From Tenacibaculum discolor (lineage in GTDB: Bacteria; Bacteroidota; Bacteroidia; Flavobacteriales; Flavobacteriaceae), in NCBI RefSeq assembly GCF_003664185.1, contig NZ_RCCS01000004.1, forward strand, positions 186,001-250,000: a DNA stretch of 64,000 nt, in the 5' to 3' direction. Shown piece after piece: positions 1 to 8,709 of this stretch (positions are counted from its first letter, which is position 1; every line of letters starts with the position of its first letter). The translations under genes and the position numbers were made by a program. Below the pieces are notes generated by a model. It searched no databases and was not told where the DNA came from. It worked only from the letters and a program-made list of their open reading frames with translations.

Positions 1-679
1 CATTAACATTTGCTGAAAAATTAACCATCTTAGATGAATCTCTTGTAACACTAACCCCCATATACTCCAACTCTGCAAAAAGAAAAAGATTATTATTTAA
101 GCCATACTTATACCCTACTGCTCCTATAAAACCTAAAGGAAGTCTTCCTTTATAATCTTGTGTATATTTTACATCAAGCTTTTCTGTCTGCGATAAAGCA
201 ATATTTATCTTTCCTTTAGATTCTGTTCTACCTCCTAATTTAATTAAAGCTCCAAAACGCCCATAAATATTATTTGTAAAATTATAAACTAAAGAAGCCG
301 AAGCTCCGTAAGCTCTCCCTCTTGATTCAATATTAATGTATTGCGATTGATCAGGTAAATCAATTAATAGATTTTTTTGATCTGCTCCATTTAAATATCC
401 AAAACCAATTTCAACACCAAAGTTTTCATCAAAAAGGTAACCTCCTCGTAATTGAGTATTCAATCCTTCTCCATAACTACCATAAGTATTTTCTACTCTT
501 GTTCTTGTAGTCTCTGTTCCGAACCTAACTCCAGCACTTGAAAAAGAATATCCTCCACTTGCCGAAACATAAAATTGTGAACTTGTTTTTTCTTCTAAAG
601 TAATTTTATTGTTTTGCGCGTTTACTGGGATATAAAATATGAGCAACAACCCCAATAACACTTTGTTTGTTTTTATCAT
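1..679 (-). CDS. Outer-membrane beta-barrel protein, C-terminus cut by window edge
   Basis: Reading leftward from the ATG at 677-679, the frame stays open to the window edge. It begins with a Sec signal peptide (MIKTNKVLLGLLLIFYIPVNA, cleavage after NA). The rest alternates short hydrophobic and polar stretches with many Gly, Tyr and Phe, for example ASGGYSFSSAGVRFG and VEIGFGYLNGA, as in small OmpA/OprF-type eight-stranded barrels. It probably sits in the outer membrane; no substrate can be inferred. The last strands lie outside the window. It is unclear whether it belongs to the flanking mobilizable element or to the chromosome. Confidence 0.7.
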   Translation of the reverse strand, partial: MIKTNKVLLGLLLIFYIPVNAQNNKITLEEKTSSQFYVSASGGYSFSSAGVRFGTETTRTRVENTYGSYGEGLNTQLRGGYLFDENFGVEIGFGYLNGADQKNLLIDLPDQSQYINIESRGRAYGASASLVYNFTNNIYGRFGALIKLGGRTESKGKINIALSQTEKLDVKYTQDYKGRLPLGFIGAVGYKYGLNNNLFLFAELEYMGVSVTRDSSKMVNFSANVN

Positions 680-759
680 TTCTTAATGTTTTAATTTAAT
701 ACTAATTTTGTTTCATATAAGACACAATTCGCGGTTGTGCTTATATCATTTCTTAATGT
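674..759. repeat. Direct repeat (16 bp) around a hairpin
   Basis: The 16-mer tatcatttcttaatgt occurs at 674-689 (over the start of the barrel gene) and again at 744-759. Between them, 715-727 pairs with 735-746 (ATATAAG...CACAA with TTGTG.CTTATAT, one bulged base). No T-run follows, so a terminator is not certain. It may be a leftover of local duplication in front of the barrel gene. Confidence 0.45.
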
Positions 760-792
760 AGTAGGTAATCTATCTTATAGATTGCCTGCTCT

Positions 793-1344
793 TTAATGTA
801 CTTCTAAGTCATTCCTAAACACGTTTTTAAAAGTTAATAAATCTCGATACCTATATAATTTATAGATCATGAATGACATACAACCAGCTACAAACAACAT
901 TACTATGCTAAAAGAAAAAACTACTTTTTGAGCATCTAGATTAATTGTTGTTACCGTTCCATCTTGAAAGTTGACTTGCTCATAAGAAGGAGAAAAACCT
1001 TTTAAATATTCTACTGGTATCTCAAAAGGCAATGCAGCCATTGGGAAGACCATATAAGCTATTATTATATAGAAAACGACTGTTAACACTCCATTGATTA
1101 ATATTGTCCATAAAACAGCCTGTATAACAGTATCATCAACTATTATCTTCCTGTATAAATAAAGCACTACTAGTCCTAAAAAGTAAAAGACTAATGATGA
1201 TGTGAACACATAATCCAAGGTACTTTGATACTCATTCTTTTTCAATGCTATTATTGAAAACTCTACTGAATAGTACAGTATTATTAAAGCAATAATCAAT
1301 ACTATATATTTTGCAAATTTTAAAATTAGACTTACTCCTGACAT
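793..1344 (-). CDS. Four-helix integral membrane protein of unknown function
   Basis: The 183-residue protein has hydrophobic segments at about 8-30, 48-64, 77-100 and 143-164, and a roughly 40-residue polar loop between the third and fourth. The start ATG at 1342-1344 lies 12 bp past the coupling-protein stop region, so it is probably co-transcribed with 1357-2820 as the last gene of the mobilization operon. I do not recognise the family. It could be cargo or an accessory to DNA transfer. Confidence 0.65.
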   Translation of the reverse strand: MSGVSLILKFAKYIVLIIALIILYYSVEFSIIALKKNEYQSTLDYVFTSSLVFYFLGLVVLYLYRKIIVDDTVIQAVLWTILINGVLTVVFYIIIAYMVFPMAALPFEIPVEYLKGFSPSYEQVNFQDGTVTTINLDAQKVVFSFSIVMLFVAGCMSFMIYKLYRYRDLLTFKNVFRNDLEVH

Positions 1345-1356
1345 GTTATTTATTTT

Positions 1357-2820
1357 TTATAGTTTAAATTTTTGTGGTGCTTCTACCTTAGCTCCGATTC
1401 CTCTTACTAAGTATTTTATATCTTGATATATGGTTTCATACATATTTCTATCATCATCTCCTGACTTCAATTTAAAAGATTCTTTATCCTTTTTTAAATA
1501 ATGATTTCCGTTCACTCTATCGTTTTCCACAAACGAATAATTCCCTTCAGAAATAAGCCCAAAACATTCCCCTGGCTTAAACTTGATAATCTTTTCATTT
1601 CTCAAAATATTTCTCTCCTTATAACTAGTTGTTTTAGATGTTTTGAATGATAAATCTGTCGACTTGTTTTTAGATATATCTTTAACCAATCTTACCCCTA
1701 ATAGTTTTTCAAAATGTGCCAATGTCTTAGGGTTTGTTGTTCTAAACAAAAACTGACTTCCCATGTTTGAAATAATTGATGAGGCAACATTCTCATCGTA
1801 TCGGGTGATTAATTGTGATAAATCTTGAATAGCTAAAATGTTGGCTATTTTATTAGACCTTGAAGTTTCAGGAATATCAACATAATTAGGAATACTCAGC
1901 ACTGGGAACTCATCTAAAATAACGGCGCTTTCATGTTGCCCTGGTTTATTCATTTTTTTAATGATTAAACCAACAATACTACTATAGATCGGACTATATA
2001 AATCTCTCTTTTGAAGATTAAACACAAGGTTTATGATATTTGGAGATTCAAGATCATTAGGTAACTTTATACTTTCATCAGTTACTAGGTTTCTAAAGAT
2101 TTTTGGAGTGTCCAACGAACTGAAAAAAGCTGTAAATGTGGAAAGAATACTCCCTAATAACTTAGGATCTTTTTTAACAGTTTTTAAGATTGTTGCGCTT
2201 CTTGATGCTTCTTGATCTGAAGACAACAACATAATTAACTCTTCAGCACTAACGGTTAAAAAAAGCGCTACGATATGAGGTATAGTTGAAAATCTCTCAT
2301 CTCTATTTCTAAGAAAAATAATAACTCCTGTTAGGACACTTTTTGCTGAATTGAAAAAGTATTTTGCATTATCATCTTTCGGAATACCCACAATACCTGA
2401 TAGAAAATAATTAGAAAAATCAATTATATCATTTTTATCATTACATAAAGTTAGAGGATTTAGTTTATCATAATTTTCATCTAATGAAAAGTTTAAAACC
2501 GACTTCCCCCATTTTTTACTTTCTTTATTAATCAAAGGAGTAAGCTCTCCTTTCGGATCTAAGATCAAACACCCTCTATATTTAATCATGTAAGCTATTA
2601 ATGGAATTATGAATGAGTATGTTTTACCACTCCCTGCTCCTCCTATAGCTATAGCTCCTTTATTTAGGTTATTTATGTAATATTTTTTCGAACGACCTTT
2701 AAGATAAAAATCAGTATTTTCAAACTTTCCTTTTACAATATCTGAAAGCTTTAAATTTCTGCTCTTTATTATTCTATAAACTATTATTAGAATAATAATT
2801 ATACTAGTGATTCCTTTCAT
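1357..2820 (-). CDS. VirD4/TraG-type conjugal coupling ATPase
   Basis: A type IV coupling protein links the relaxase-DNA complex to a mating pore and pumps the strand using ATP. One N-terminal membrane helix (residues 3-18) is followed by Walker A GGAGSGKT near residue 60, then CLILDPKGEL, typical of TraG/VirD4, and Walker B AVILDEFPVL near residue 300. At 487 residues with a single helix it is shorter than F-type TraD and resembles Bacteroidota mobilization coupling proteins. Its start overlaps the relaxase stop by 17 bp, so the two are translationally linked. Because it carries its own coupling protein, the element needs only a pore from a helper. Confidence 0.88.
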   Translation of the reverse strand: MKGITSIIIILIIVYRIIKSRNLKLSDIVKGKFENTDFYLKGRSKKYYINNLNKGAIAIGGAGSGKTYSFIIPLIAYMIKYRGCLILDPKGELTPLINKESKKWGKSVLNFSLDENYDKLNPLTLCNDKNDIIDFSNYFLSGIVGIPKDDNAKYFFNSAKSVLTGVIIFLRNRDERFSTIPHIVALFLTVSAEELIMLLSSDQEASRSATILKTVKKDPKLLGSILSTFTAFFSSLDTPKIFRNLVTDESIKLPNDLESPNIINLVFNLQKRDLYSPIYSSIVGLIIKKMNKPGQHESAVILDEFPVLSIPNYVDIPETSRSNKIANILAIQDLSQLITRYDENVASSIISNMGSQFLFRTTNPKTLAHFEKLLGVRLVKDISKNKSTDLSFKTSKTTSYKERNILRNEKIIKFKPGECFGLISEGNYSFVENDRVNGNHYLKKDKESFKLKSGDDDRNMYETIYQDIKYLVRGIGAKVEAPQKFKL

Positions 2821-3457
2821 AGTTCTGTGTTTTATTATATTGATTTGGTTTTCTATGTTTCGCTGTTGAACCTAGCTCTCCTCTTTCCATTCCGTATTTT
2901 TTCATCATTTCAGCATATGCTGTTTGTTGGCTTGACAAGTCTTTTTTCCCGTTTATAAATTCTTTTGCACTTAATCTACCATCTTCAGTTATTGGTGTTA
3001 CCACAACCTCACAGTGATATGTTTTTTCATCTGAATGTAGATGCATAGAAACTATATTATCTTCTCCGTAGATATCAGAAACAAACTTCTTATTATCCGC
3101 CATCCATGATTTATATAAGCTTTCATCTCTGAATATTTCATTCATCTTTTCATGATCTGAAGAAAAAATATATTCAATAGCTTTTACAGCATCTTTTCTG
3201 ATTTTCTTATCAAGCTTATATCGTTCTCTTATCTTATCATTTACTCTTTTTTGTAAAGGATTATCTTTTGTATAAGCTGTCCATTCTTTTTGACTATAAG
3301 CATTTCCTTTATCGTCCCAATGAACATTTTTACTTACTTCTTTTGGATTTGCATTTTGTGGTGAAATTGTCTCGCCATTGTATGAGCGATCAATATGTTT
3401 TCCAATGCCATTCATGTTGCTTTTTATCTTCATGCAACGCATTACTGCATAACTCAT
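2804..3457 (-). CDS. MobV-family (Mob_Pre) relaxase
   Basis: This is a plasmid-mobilization relaxase, which nicks oriT and stays bound to the 5' end. The N-terminus MSYAVMRCMKIK and the metal-site segment VSMHLHSDEKTYHCEVVVTP match the HxH...H pattern of Mob_Pre. At 217 residues it is shorter than most MobV proteins, whose long C-terminal tails are absent here; the catalytic domain appears whole. It ends in the start of the coupling ATPase (17-bp overlap). The oriT should lie just upstream, at 3458-3572. Confidence 0.85.
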   Translation of the reverse strand: MSYAVMRCMKIKSNMNGIGKHIDRSYNGETISPQNANPKEVSKNVHWDDKGNAYSQKEWTAYTKDNPLQKRVNDKIRERYKLDKKIRKDAVKAIEYIFSSDHEKMNEIFRDESLYKSWMADNKKFVSDIYGEDNIVSMHLHSDEKTYHCEVVVTPITEDGRLSAKEFINGKKDLSSQQTAYAEMMKKYGMERGELGSTAKHRKPNQYNKTQNYERNH

Positions 3458-3513
3458 ATTTATATTTTTTTGAATTGTTTTTTGTATCGTACTATAGAAT
3501 TAGGTATAGTTTT

Positions 3514-3533
3514 TTTTCTGTGATTACAGAAAA
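3514..3533. other. Inverted repeat upstream of relaxase, oriT candidate
   Basis: TTTTCTGT-gatt-ACAGAAAA is a perfect 8-bp stem in the 115-bp gap between primase and relaxase genes. MobV oriTs usually lie directly upstream of the relaxase and contain a short inverted repeat next to the nic site. Position and shape fit, but no nic consensus was identified. Confidence 0.4.
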
Positions 3534-3572
3534 TGAAAAGAATTTATATTGAAATACACAGCTAAAAAATTT

Positions 3573-4466
3573 TTAATGCCTTTCATTTTTTATTGAAGTT
3601 AAATATTCGTTTAAATCATTAAACCCTTTATAAAACTCACTACAATCCATAACTTTTTCATGAACCTTTGAAATTAACTCCATAGCCTTTTTTCCTGAGT
3701 CATCATTATCAAAGTAGCAGTAAACATCACTATACTCTTTCAATTCTCCTATTGCTTTATCTACTAAGGAAGTTGAGTTTAAAACAATAAAATCATCATT
3801 TAAAGTTTCGTTTTTATAAATAGTTAAATAAGAAAGAAAATTAATGAAGCCTTCAAATAAACAAACTCGAGAACTTGCATTTTTAATAGTTGAAATATCT
3901 TGTTTAAGTAAACACCCTTTGAAAAATTTATTCCTAATAGCATACCCTTTAGAATCATTTACAAAAGCTATAGCAAAATAATTTTTATCATTTAGAGAAT
4001 AATAAATCTCTTTACAGTATTTCTTTGCTATATCTAAATCAACCTTTCTTGAAGATAAATAATCCAATAATGCCACATGATTAAGAGGCTGTACTCTTTT
4101 AATAATATAATTCACCTCTTCTTTTCTAGTCTCTCTATCATTAACTTGCTGATGAAAGGAAAAAGATCCATTTAAAATATTTAAATGACCAAGAGCTTCA
4201 GAAACAGAACAGTTAAAAATATGAACCACTAAATCAAGCGTATTCCCTCCTATACCCTGAGAAAAATTATACCATACATTCTTACTAATATCCACTTTTA
4301 AAGATGCTGTTTTTTCATTTCCATAAAAAAACCAAACTTCACTTCCCTTCTGTTTGCTCTGTTTTAAATTTAATTTTCTAGCAATACTCAACACATTCAT
4401 CTTTTTTGCTTTTTGACAGTTAAATTTTTCTCTTTTCATTAGTAATTTTTTTTTAAAATTTGACAT
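3573..4466 (-). CDS. DnaG-like primase with Toprim domain
   Basis: Residues 20-95 have a CHC2-zinc-finger-like layout (VWFFYGNEKTASLKVD, then the glycine turn SQGIGGNTLDLV), but most of the zinc-binding Cys/His are missing. Residues about 195-270 form a Toprim domain with the acidic residues in CLFEGFINF and YCYFDNDDSGKKA. Such proteins prime strand synthesis after transfer or during plasmid-like replication. It lies beyond the iteron array from Rep, on the same strand. The start is the first ATG (4464-4466); an internal ATG nine codons on is also possible. Confidence 0.82.
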   Translation of the reverse strand: MSNFKKKLLMKREKFNCQKAKKMNVLSIARKLNLKQSKQKGSEVWFFYGNEKTASLKVDISKNVWYNFSQGIGGNTLDLVVHIFNCSVSEALGHLNILNGSFSFHQQVNDRETRKEEVNYIIKRVQPLNHVALLDYLSSRKVDLDIAKKYCKEIYYSLNDKNYFAIAFVNDSKGYAIRNKFFKGCLLKQDISTIKNASSRVCLFEGFINFLSYLTIYKNETLNDDFIVLNSTSLVDKAIGELKEYSDVYCYFDNDDSGKKAMELISKVHEKVMDCSEFYKGFNDLNEYLTSIKNERH

Positions 4467-4562
4467 TATAAACTACTGTAGTTATTTTTCTTTTTAATTA
4501 TTTAACAGTAGTATTTTCAGCACTCTGAACACCTTACTATTAAAGGTCAAACTTAGGATAAG

Positions 4563-4810
4563 TGTGAGGGTAAGTCCTTTATCTTTTGTGAGAGTACATC
4601 CTTAACAAACTATGAGGTTACATCCTGAATATGTGAGTGTATATCCTTAAAGTATGAGTCGATATCCTTAATCATTTGCTAAAACATGAATTAATTCTAT
4701 TAAACTATGAGGCTGCATCCTTAATATGTGAGGTTATATCCTTGAAGTATGAGGTTATATCCTTAAACTGTGAGGTTACATCCTTAAAATGTGAGGCTTT
4801 GTCCTTAAAT
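4563..4810. repeat. Iteron array, probable replication origin
   Basis: Ten degenerate copies of TRTGAGGTTATATCCTTAAA start at 4563, 4587, 4611, 4632, 4653, 4706, 4727, 4748, 4769 and 4790. Spacing is 24, 24, 21 and 21 bp, then a 53-bp AT-rich gap, then 21 bp four times, i.e. two helical turns per unit. The array fills the 367-bp gap between rep (4834-5922) and the primase. This is the classic layout of a Rep_3-type theta origin, with the gap a plausible strand-opening region. Confidence 0.85.
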
Positions 4811-4833
4811 TTTATATTTAAAATAGATGTTTT

Positions 4834-5922
4834 CTAGCCCTTTTTTAATTCAGGAAATAAAACTTGGTATAAATACCCCGAGATATTCTTAATCTCTTTT
4901 TGAGATTTTCGCTCATAAAACTTAGCTAGTTTGTCATTATCGTAAACCTTTCTATCAACATTCCTCATCCAGCGACCATACATCTCTTGATATCCAATTC
5001 TTTTAATCAAAAAGATTACTTGCTCTTTATCCAAATTACATTCTATAAAAAACTCTAAACATTTCAGCTCATCATCAGTTAAGTCTTTACCTAAAGCATT
5101 AAACCTAAACTCTAAATGAGTTATCTTTCTTCCCGTCTTTGTTTTCTTAGAAATTTTCAAATTATTAATATCATTACTTATATCACCATTAATTGAGTTT
5201 ATTGCAGGACGCAAAAAATCTCTTTCAAAATGACTATATCTTGGACAATTATCTTTGAATTCAAATTTATCCTGAGAAATGAATATAAATTTTAGCTGAT
5301 CTTGCTCTTTTAAAGGTTTTAACGTTGATTTATCGACTAATTCAATATAACCTAAATACATCTTAAGTTCCTTAAAAGAAATCTTACAAAATCCAGTATT
5401 TTTAAATTGAGAAATTATCTCAAAAAATTTCTTTCGTCGAATACCTTTAATTCTAAATGAGGAGTTTTCAATTTGAGTGTGACCTATATACTTTAATCTT
5501 TTTCCTTTAGGCGTAATATCTTTAATGTAATTAACTAAATTTTCTTTGAAAAAAAAGATTTTACCAAATTTACCAAGTTCAATTTTTAATGTTTCAGAGT
5601 TCTCTGAATCGACTTGTACATTATCCACTATATTGAATGATATAAATGAATTATTTATATTATTATAAAATGCTCCTCCAACTTTTTTAATTTCGTCTGC
5701 GAATTTGTGAAACTCAGAAAAAGAATAAGTATCATTCTTTGATATACTTTTAGCCTCTAAATAATCGTTAAATGAGATACTAATATTATCCTTTGGTGTT
5801 CCAAAAAAATCTATTTTACTTTGAATTAAATAGACAATATCCTTATGAATTTCCTTATCTAATTTAAACACACTTCTAGTAAAAAAGTTAGCTTGATTCA
5901 AGTATTTATTACGCAGCTCCAT
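4834..5922 (-). CDS. Rep_3/RepB-type replication initiator
   Basis: At 362 residues it fits plasmid initiators with two winged-helix domains: residues about 15-130 (NQANFFTRSVFKLDKEI at the start) and about 155-250 (GIRRKKFFEIISQF..., DFLRPAINSIN). The segment just after, ITHLEFRF, is typical of Rep_3 proteins. It would bind the iterons immediately downstream and open the DNA for the host replisome. It starts 6 bp before the HTH gene's stop, suggesting co-transcription. Having a plasmid-type initiator plus an integrase implies that the excised circle can replicate. Confidence 0.82.
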   Translation of the reverse strand: MELRNKYLNQANFFTRSVFKLDKEIHKDIVYLIQSKIDFFGTPKDNISISFNDYLEAKSISKNDTYSFSEFHKFADEIKKVGGAFYNNINNSFISFNIVDNVQVDSENSETLKIELGKFGKIFFFKENLVNYIKDITPKGKRLKYIGHTQIENSSFRIKGIRRKKFFEIISQFKNTGFCKISFKELKMYLGYIELVDKSTLKPLKEQDQLKFIFISQDKFEFKDNCPRYSHFERDFLRPAINSINGDISNDINNLKISKKTKTGRKITHLEFRFNALGKDLTDDELKCLEFFIECNLDKEQVIFLIKRIGYQEMYGRWMRNVDRKVYDNDKLAKFYERKSQKEIKNISGYLYQVLFPELKKG

Positions 5923-5928
5923 AACAAA

Positions 5929-6201
5929 CTATCTTTTGTACTTTAATGATTTAACATCATTCATAGGATTAAACAGCTCGCTATGAGGAATAAGTATTTT
6001 TCTCCCCATACGAGTTGCTTTTATCTTACCTTTTTTAACAAGATTCCTTATTGTCTGTTTGGAACATTTAGATATCAAAGAAGCTTCAGTAACTGAGTAA
6101 ATTTTATCGTTATTATCAATTTTATTTACTTCTTTTAATTCTTCTAATGAAATACAAATTTTCTCTAGTTGTAAATTAATTTTTTCGAACGGATTATCCA
6201 T
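5929..6201 (-). CDS. Excisionase-like helix-turn-helix protein
   Basis: This 90-residue protein has an N-terminal coiled stretch and a MerR/HTH_17-type domain at about 35-80, including VTEASLISKCSKQTIRNLVK, then a wing GRKILIPHSEL. In Bacteroidota mobile elements such proteins act as excisionases or regulators next to integrases and rep genes. It precedes rep by 6 bp. Direct control of excision is inferred from context. Confidence 0.75.
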   Translation of the reverse strand: MDNPFEKINLQLEKICISLEELKEVNKIDNNDKIYSVTEASLISKCSKQTIRNLVKKGKIKATRMGRKILIPHSELFNPMNDVKSLKYKR

Positions 6202-6308
6202 TATTGCAACGTTTTTGATTCATTGCAAACTTGAAGCTAAATCGTTGTTTTTAACGCTTTTTTCAATTCAATTAATTCAATTGAATGAAATTGAACTTGA
6301 AATTAACA

Positions 6309-7040
6309 TTATTTATCCCCTATAAACCCAAGCTCATTAAGGTAGAATTTTTCAGCATTACTTTGAAGCATCTGTTTCTCATTAATATCATTTATACTGT
6401 TAATTATATACTCTTTTTTAGCAAAAAAAGAATATACGTCCCTATCATGTTTAAAAAACTCTATTGTTAAGTTATGGAACTTTTTTTTGTTTTTGAAATT
6501 GTTTATTAAGTAATCGTTATTTTTTAATTTAAAATACAAACAAGCAATCCCATACTTAGCTCCCTTCCATTCACCATTTCTATTAACGAGATCTGTCTTA
6601 TTAATTTTATCTACAAACTCTTCATACAAACCTTCTTTGAAAAGATCTTTAAATTCATTTACTTCCTCTTCTTTCTCTCTTTCCGTCTTAAGATAATGCT
6701 TATCTTCAAGTCTTGAAAGCTGTTTCTTAAACTTAGATTCTGTAAAATAGTTAGGAAAAATCTCTTCTAGTAATATTTTTAATAATATTAAGATTAATAG
6801 CAAAGCTAAAACCACTATTCCACCCCATATTAATATTAAAAAAATATTATTTACCAAAAAAACTTTTTTGAAGGCTTCACCAAAAACTAACATTAGTATT
6901 AAGATAAAAGGAATTAATACAATATATAATTGCTTCTTAAGAAACTGTTTTTTTATTCCTTTTTGTAAATCAATAATCTTGTATACTAGTATACCAAATA
7001 AATCAAAAAATGTATTAAGAAATAGAGCTATTTTTTTCAT
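6309..7040 (-). CDS. Membrane protein with cytoplasmic domain, unknown
   Basis: The 243-residue protein has two strong hydrophobic segments (about 38-56 and 64-88), preceded by a positively charged stretch, and a lysine/glutamate-rich C-terminal domain of about 150 residues without recognisable motifs. Its start is 8 bp downstream of the integrase stop, so it is in the integrase operon. I do not recognise the family. Possible roles are entry exclusion or cargo. Confidence 0.6.
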   Translation of the reverse strand: MKKIALFLNTFFDLFGILVYKIIDLQKGIKKQFLKKQLYIVLIPFILILMLVFGEAFKKVFLVNNIFLILIWGGIVVLALLLILILLKILLEEIFPNYFTESKFKKQLSRLEDKHYLKTEREKEEEVNEFKDLFKEGLYEEFVDKINKTDLVNRNGEWKGAKYGIACLYFKLKNNDYLINNFKNKKKFHNLTIEFFKHDRDVYSFFAKKEYIINSINDINEKQMLQSNAEKFYLNELGFIGDK

Positions 7041-7048
7041 GCTTTAAA

Positions 7049-8296
7049 TTATTTTTTATTCTCAAATCCTATATTAAACACCTGGTCAACTGCTTCTTTT
7101 TTCTCTGAATCACTAACCTGATAATATTGGTTCAGCGTTTTCATATCTTTATGCCCGGTAATTGATGCTATAAGCTTATCACTCTTTCCTTGCCTCTTCA
7201 TCATTGTAATAAAAGTTCTTCTAGCTGTATGAGTACTTATTCTATCATAAAAAGCCATTTCTTCTTTTATATTTTCTTTCCCTTTTGTTGTAACTTTCTC
7301 TACAAGATTAGTGTAGCCCATTTTTTCGAACACTTCTTTTATATACTTATTTTGTTTTTGATTAGCTATCAACGGAAGTTTGTAATTATATTTTTTCAAA
7401 AGATGCTTTGAAATATTACTCAAAGGAATTTCTCTTGCTATTTTAGAACTGTCCTTATCTTCTTTTAAAATGATATAATTATCAGTAACATTACTTTTTT
7501 TTATCAATGAAAGCTCTCCAAATCTCATTCCTGTTACACAGGCAAAAACAAATACATCTCTAACTTTTTCAAGTCTTTCAGACTTCAAATCATATACAAG
7601 TAGATTCTCTAAGTCTTCTAAAGTTAAAGCTACCTGTTGTGTAATTACTTTATCTAATTTTTTAAAACCAACAAAGCTATTGTTATAAGTATATTTATTA
7701 TTTAAAGCCCAATACATAAATGTTTTAAACAAGCCTACATTTCTAGAAAATGTATTATTAATATGTTCTAAATCATCAAGACAGTATGAAGTAAACTCGC
7801 TATAAAACCTGTCATTTATATTACTGAATATCAATTTATAGTTCTTTGCTTTTTGAAAGTTTTCTAAGATATTTTTAATGTTTTTGTAACGCTTTATCGT
7901 TGAAGCTGACCATTCCTTTTTTTTGATTTTTTCAGTAGTAAAATTGTTATATGCTTCGAAAAAATTATTTGCTACACCAGAAGTTTTCTTAAACTCTTCA
8001 TCAAATACTTTTTTTAATGTTTTAGAAGTTAATTCTTCCTTCATTTTTTTATACAAACTAACTGTTTCCATAAACAAATTAGAATGTCTATCAAGTTGCA
8101 TTTTGATACTTTTTGAGAACTTGGAAGTCTTTCCCCTGGTCAAAGGCATTTTGTTTTTAAAATCCCAATATTTAGGTTCTATCTTCTCTCCTGTAGAGTA
8201 TACAAATGTTTTACCTTCATTTTTAAAGGAAGTTCTAAAAAATATAAGAGTCTCTTTATCCTGATTTGGATATTTTAATCTGAAAGAATATTTCAT
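7049..8296 (-). CDS. Tyrosine recombinase (integrase) of the left element
   Basis: It integrates and excises the element. The N-terminal Arm-DNA-binding region (residues 1-90) carries FRTSFKNEGKTFVYSTGEKI, usual in Bacteroidota integrases, followed by a SAM-like core-binding domain (about 105-210) and the catalytic domain. Catalytic residues are visible: Arg in TGMRFGELS, His-x-x-Arg in STHTARRTF, His in GHKDMKT and the nucleophile Tyr in LNQYYQV. It lies about 150 bp from the RNA-gene fragment that marks the attachment site. Confidence 0.93.
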   Translation of the reverse strand: MKYSFRLKYPNQDKETLIFFRTSFKNEGKTFVYSTGEKIEPKYWDFKNKMPLTRGKTSKFSKSIKMQLDRHSNLFMETVSLYKKMKEELTSKTLKKVFDEEFKKTSGVANNFFEAYNNFTTEKIKKKEWSASTIKRYKNIKNILENFQKAKNYKLIFSNINDRFYSEFTSYCLDDLEHINNTFSRNVGLFKTFMYWALNNKYTYNNSFVGFKKLDKVITQQVALTLEDLENLLVYDLKSERLEKVRDVFVFACVTGMRFGELSLIKKSNVTDNYIILKEDKDSSKIAREIPLSNISKHLLKKYNYKLPLIANQKQNKYIKEVFEKMGYTNLVEKVTTKGKENIKEEMAFYDRISTHTARRTFITMMKRQGKSDKLIASITGHKDMKTLNQYYQVSDSEKKEAVDQVFNIGFENKK

Positions 8297-8442
8297 AGCG
8301 CTAAAAACAAATAGGTGTCGTTTTTGGTGTCTAAAATGTTATAGTTAAACATAACTTCTAAGTTTAAACAAATATAACAATTCCCACAAAATCAATACAT
8401 TTAAAGCTAAATATTCTTTGAAGTTATAACAAAAAAAAGAAA

Positions 8443-8464
8443 GTTCAATACTCGGCGTCTCCAC
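8443..8464 (+). other. att site: 3' fragment of a tmRNA or tRNA gene
   Basis: gttcaatactcggcgtctccac reads like a T-arm (GTTC-A-A) plus the 3' acceptor strand of a tmRNA or tRNA and is followed directly by a Rho-independent terminator. No matching 5' part exists to its left, where the integrase gene lies. The simplest reading is that the element inserted into the 3' end of this gene, and the rebuilt full copy is at the element's far end, left of this window. tmRNA versus tRNA is not decided. Confidence 0.55.
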
Positions 8465-8469
8465 TTTTT

Positions 8470-8509
8470 AAAAATCTCAACTATTTTTAACTAACTAGTT
8501 GAGATTTTT
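8470..8509 (+). terminator. Rho-independent terminator after the RNA-gene fragment
   Basis: AAAAATCTCAACTA pairs with TAGTTGAGATTTTT (14 bp, 12-nt loop), ending in a T-run on the plus strand. It is probably the original terminator of the tmRNA/tRNA target gene. Confidence 0.8.
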
Positions 8510-8550
8510 CATTTACTATAGTTTTATATCCAAAAATCAGCGTTTATTAA

Positions 8551-8646
8551 ATGTTTCAATTCAAATCTATACTCATATCATTAATAGCTTTTGCAATTGC
8601 TATCGGTTTAACTAACTTTTTAAAAAGAAAACGAAATAACTATTAA
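8551..8646 (+). CDS. 31-residue single-helix membrane peptide
   Basis: MFQFKSILISLIAFAIAIG is one hydrophobic helix, followed by LTNFLKRKRNNY, a basic tail and stop. The frame is flanked by terminators on both sides. Short membrane peptides of this form are frequent in Flavobacteriaceae. Function unknown; supported only by composition and context. Confidence 0.45.
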   Translation: MFQFKSILISLIAFAIAIGLTNFLKRKRNNY

Positions 8647-8657
8647 ATTTATACAAA

Positions 8658-8688
8658 CAAAAAGCGCAACCAATTTGGTTGCGCTTTT
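8658..8688. terminator. Bidirectional terminator between small peptide gene and rpsU
   Basis: AAAAAGCGCAACC and GGTTGCGCTTTT form a strong GC stem with A-runs before and T-runs after, so it can stop transcription from both converging genes. Confidence 0.85.
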
Positions 8689-8709
8689 GTATTTTATGTA
8701 GCTATACTA

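Larger units (their letters stand above)
1357..8464. mobile_element. Integrative mobilizable element with iteron-type replicon (right part)
   Basis: From right to left it carries a tyrosine integrase, a membrane protein, an HTH/excisionase-like gene, Rep, an iteron array, a Toprim primase, a MobV relaxase and a VirD4-like coupling ATPase, all on the minus strand. The right border is the RNA-gene 3' fragment at 8443-8464. The left border and the intact target gene are outside the window, so the genes at 1-1344 may also belong. No T4SS mating-pore genes are seen, so transfer would depend on a helper; this is inferred from absence within the window only. Confidence 0.75.

Noticed and set aside
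4563..4810. CRISPR array reading of the iteron repeats
   Set aside because: Repeats are degenerate, directly adjacent on a 21-bp period without unique spacers, and no cas gene is near; they sit beside a Rep gene as origin iterons do.
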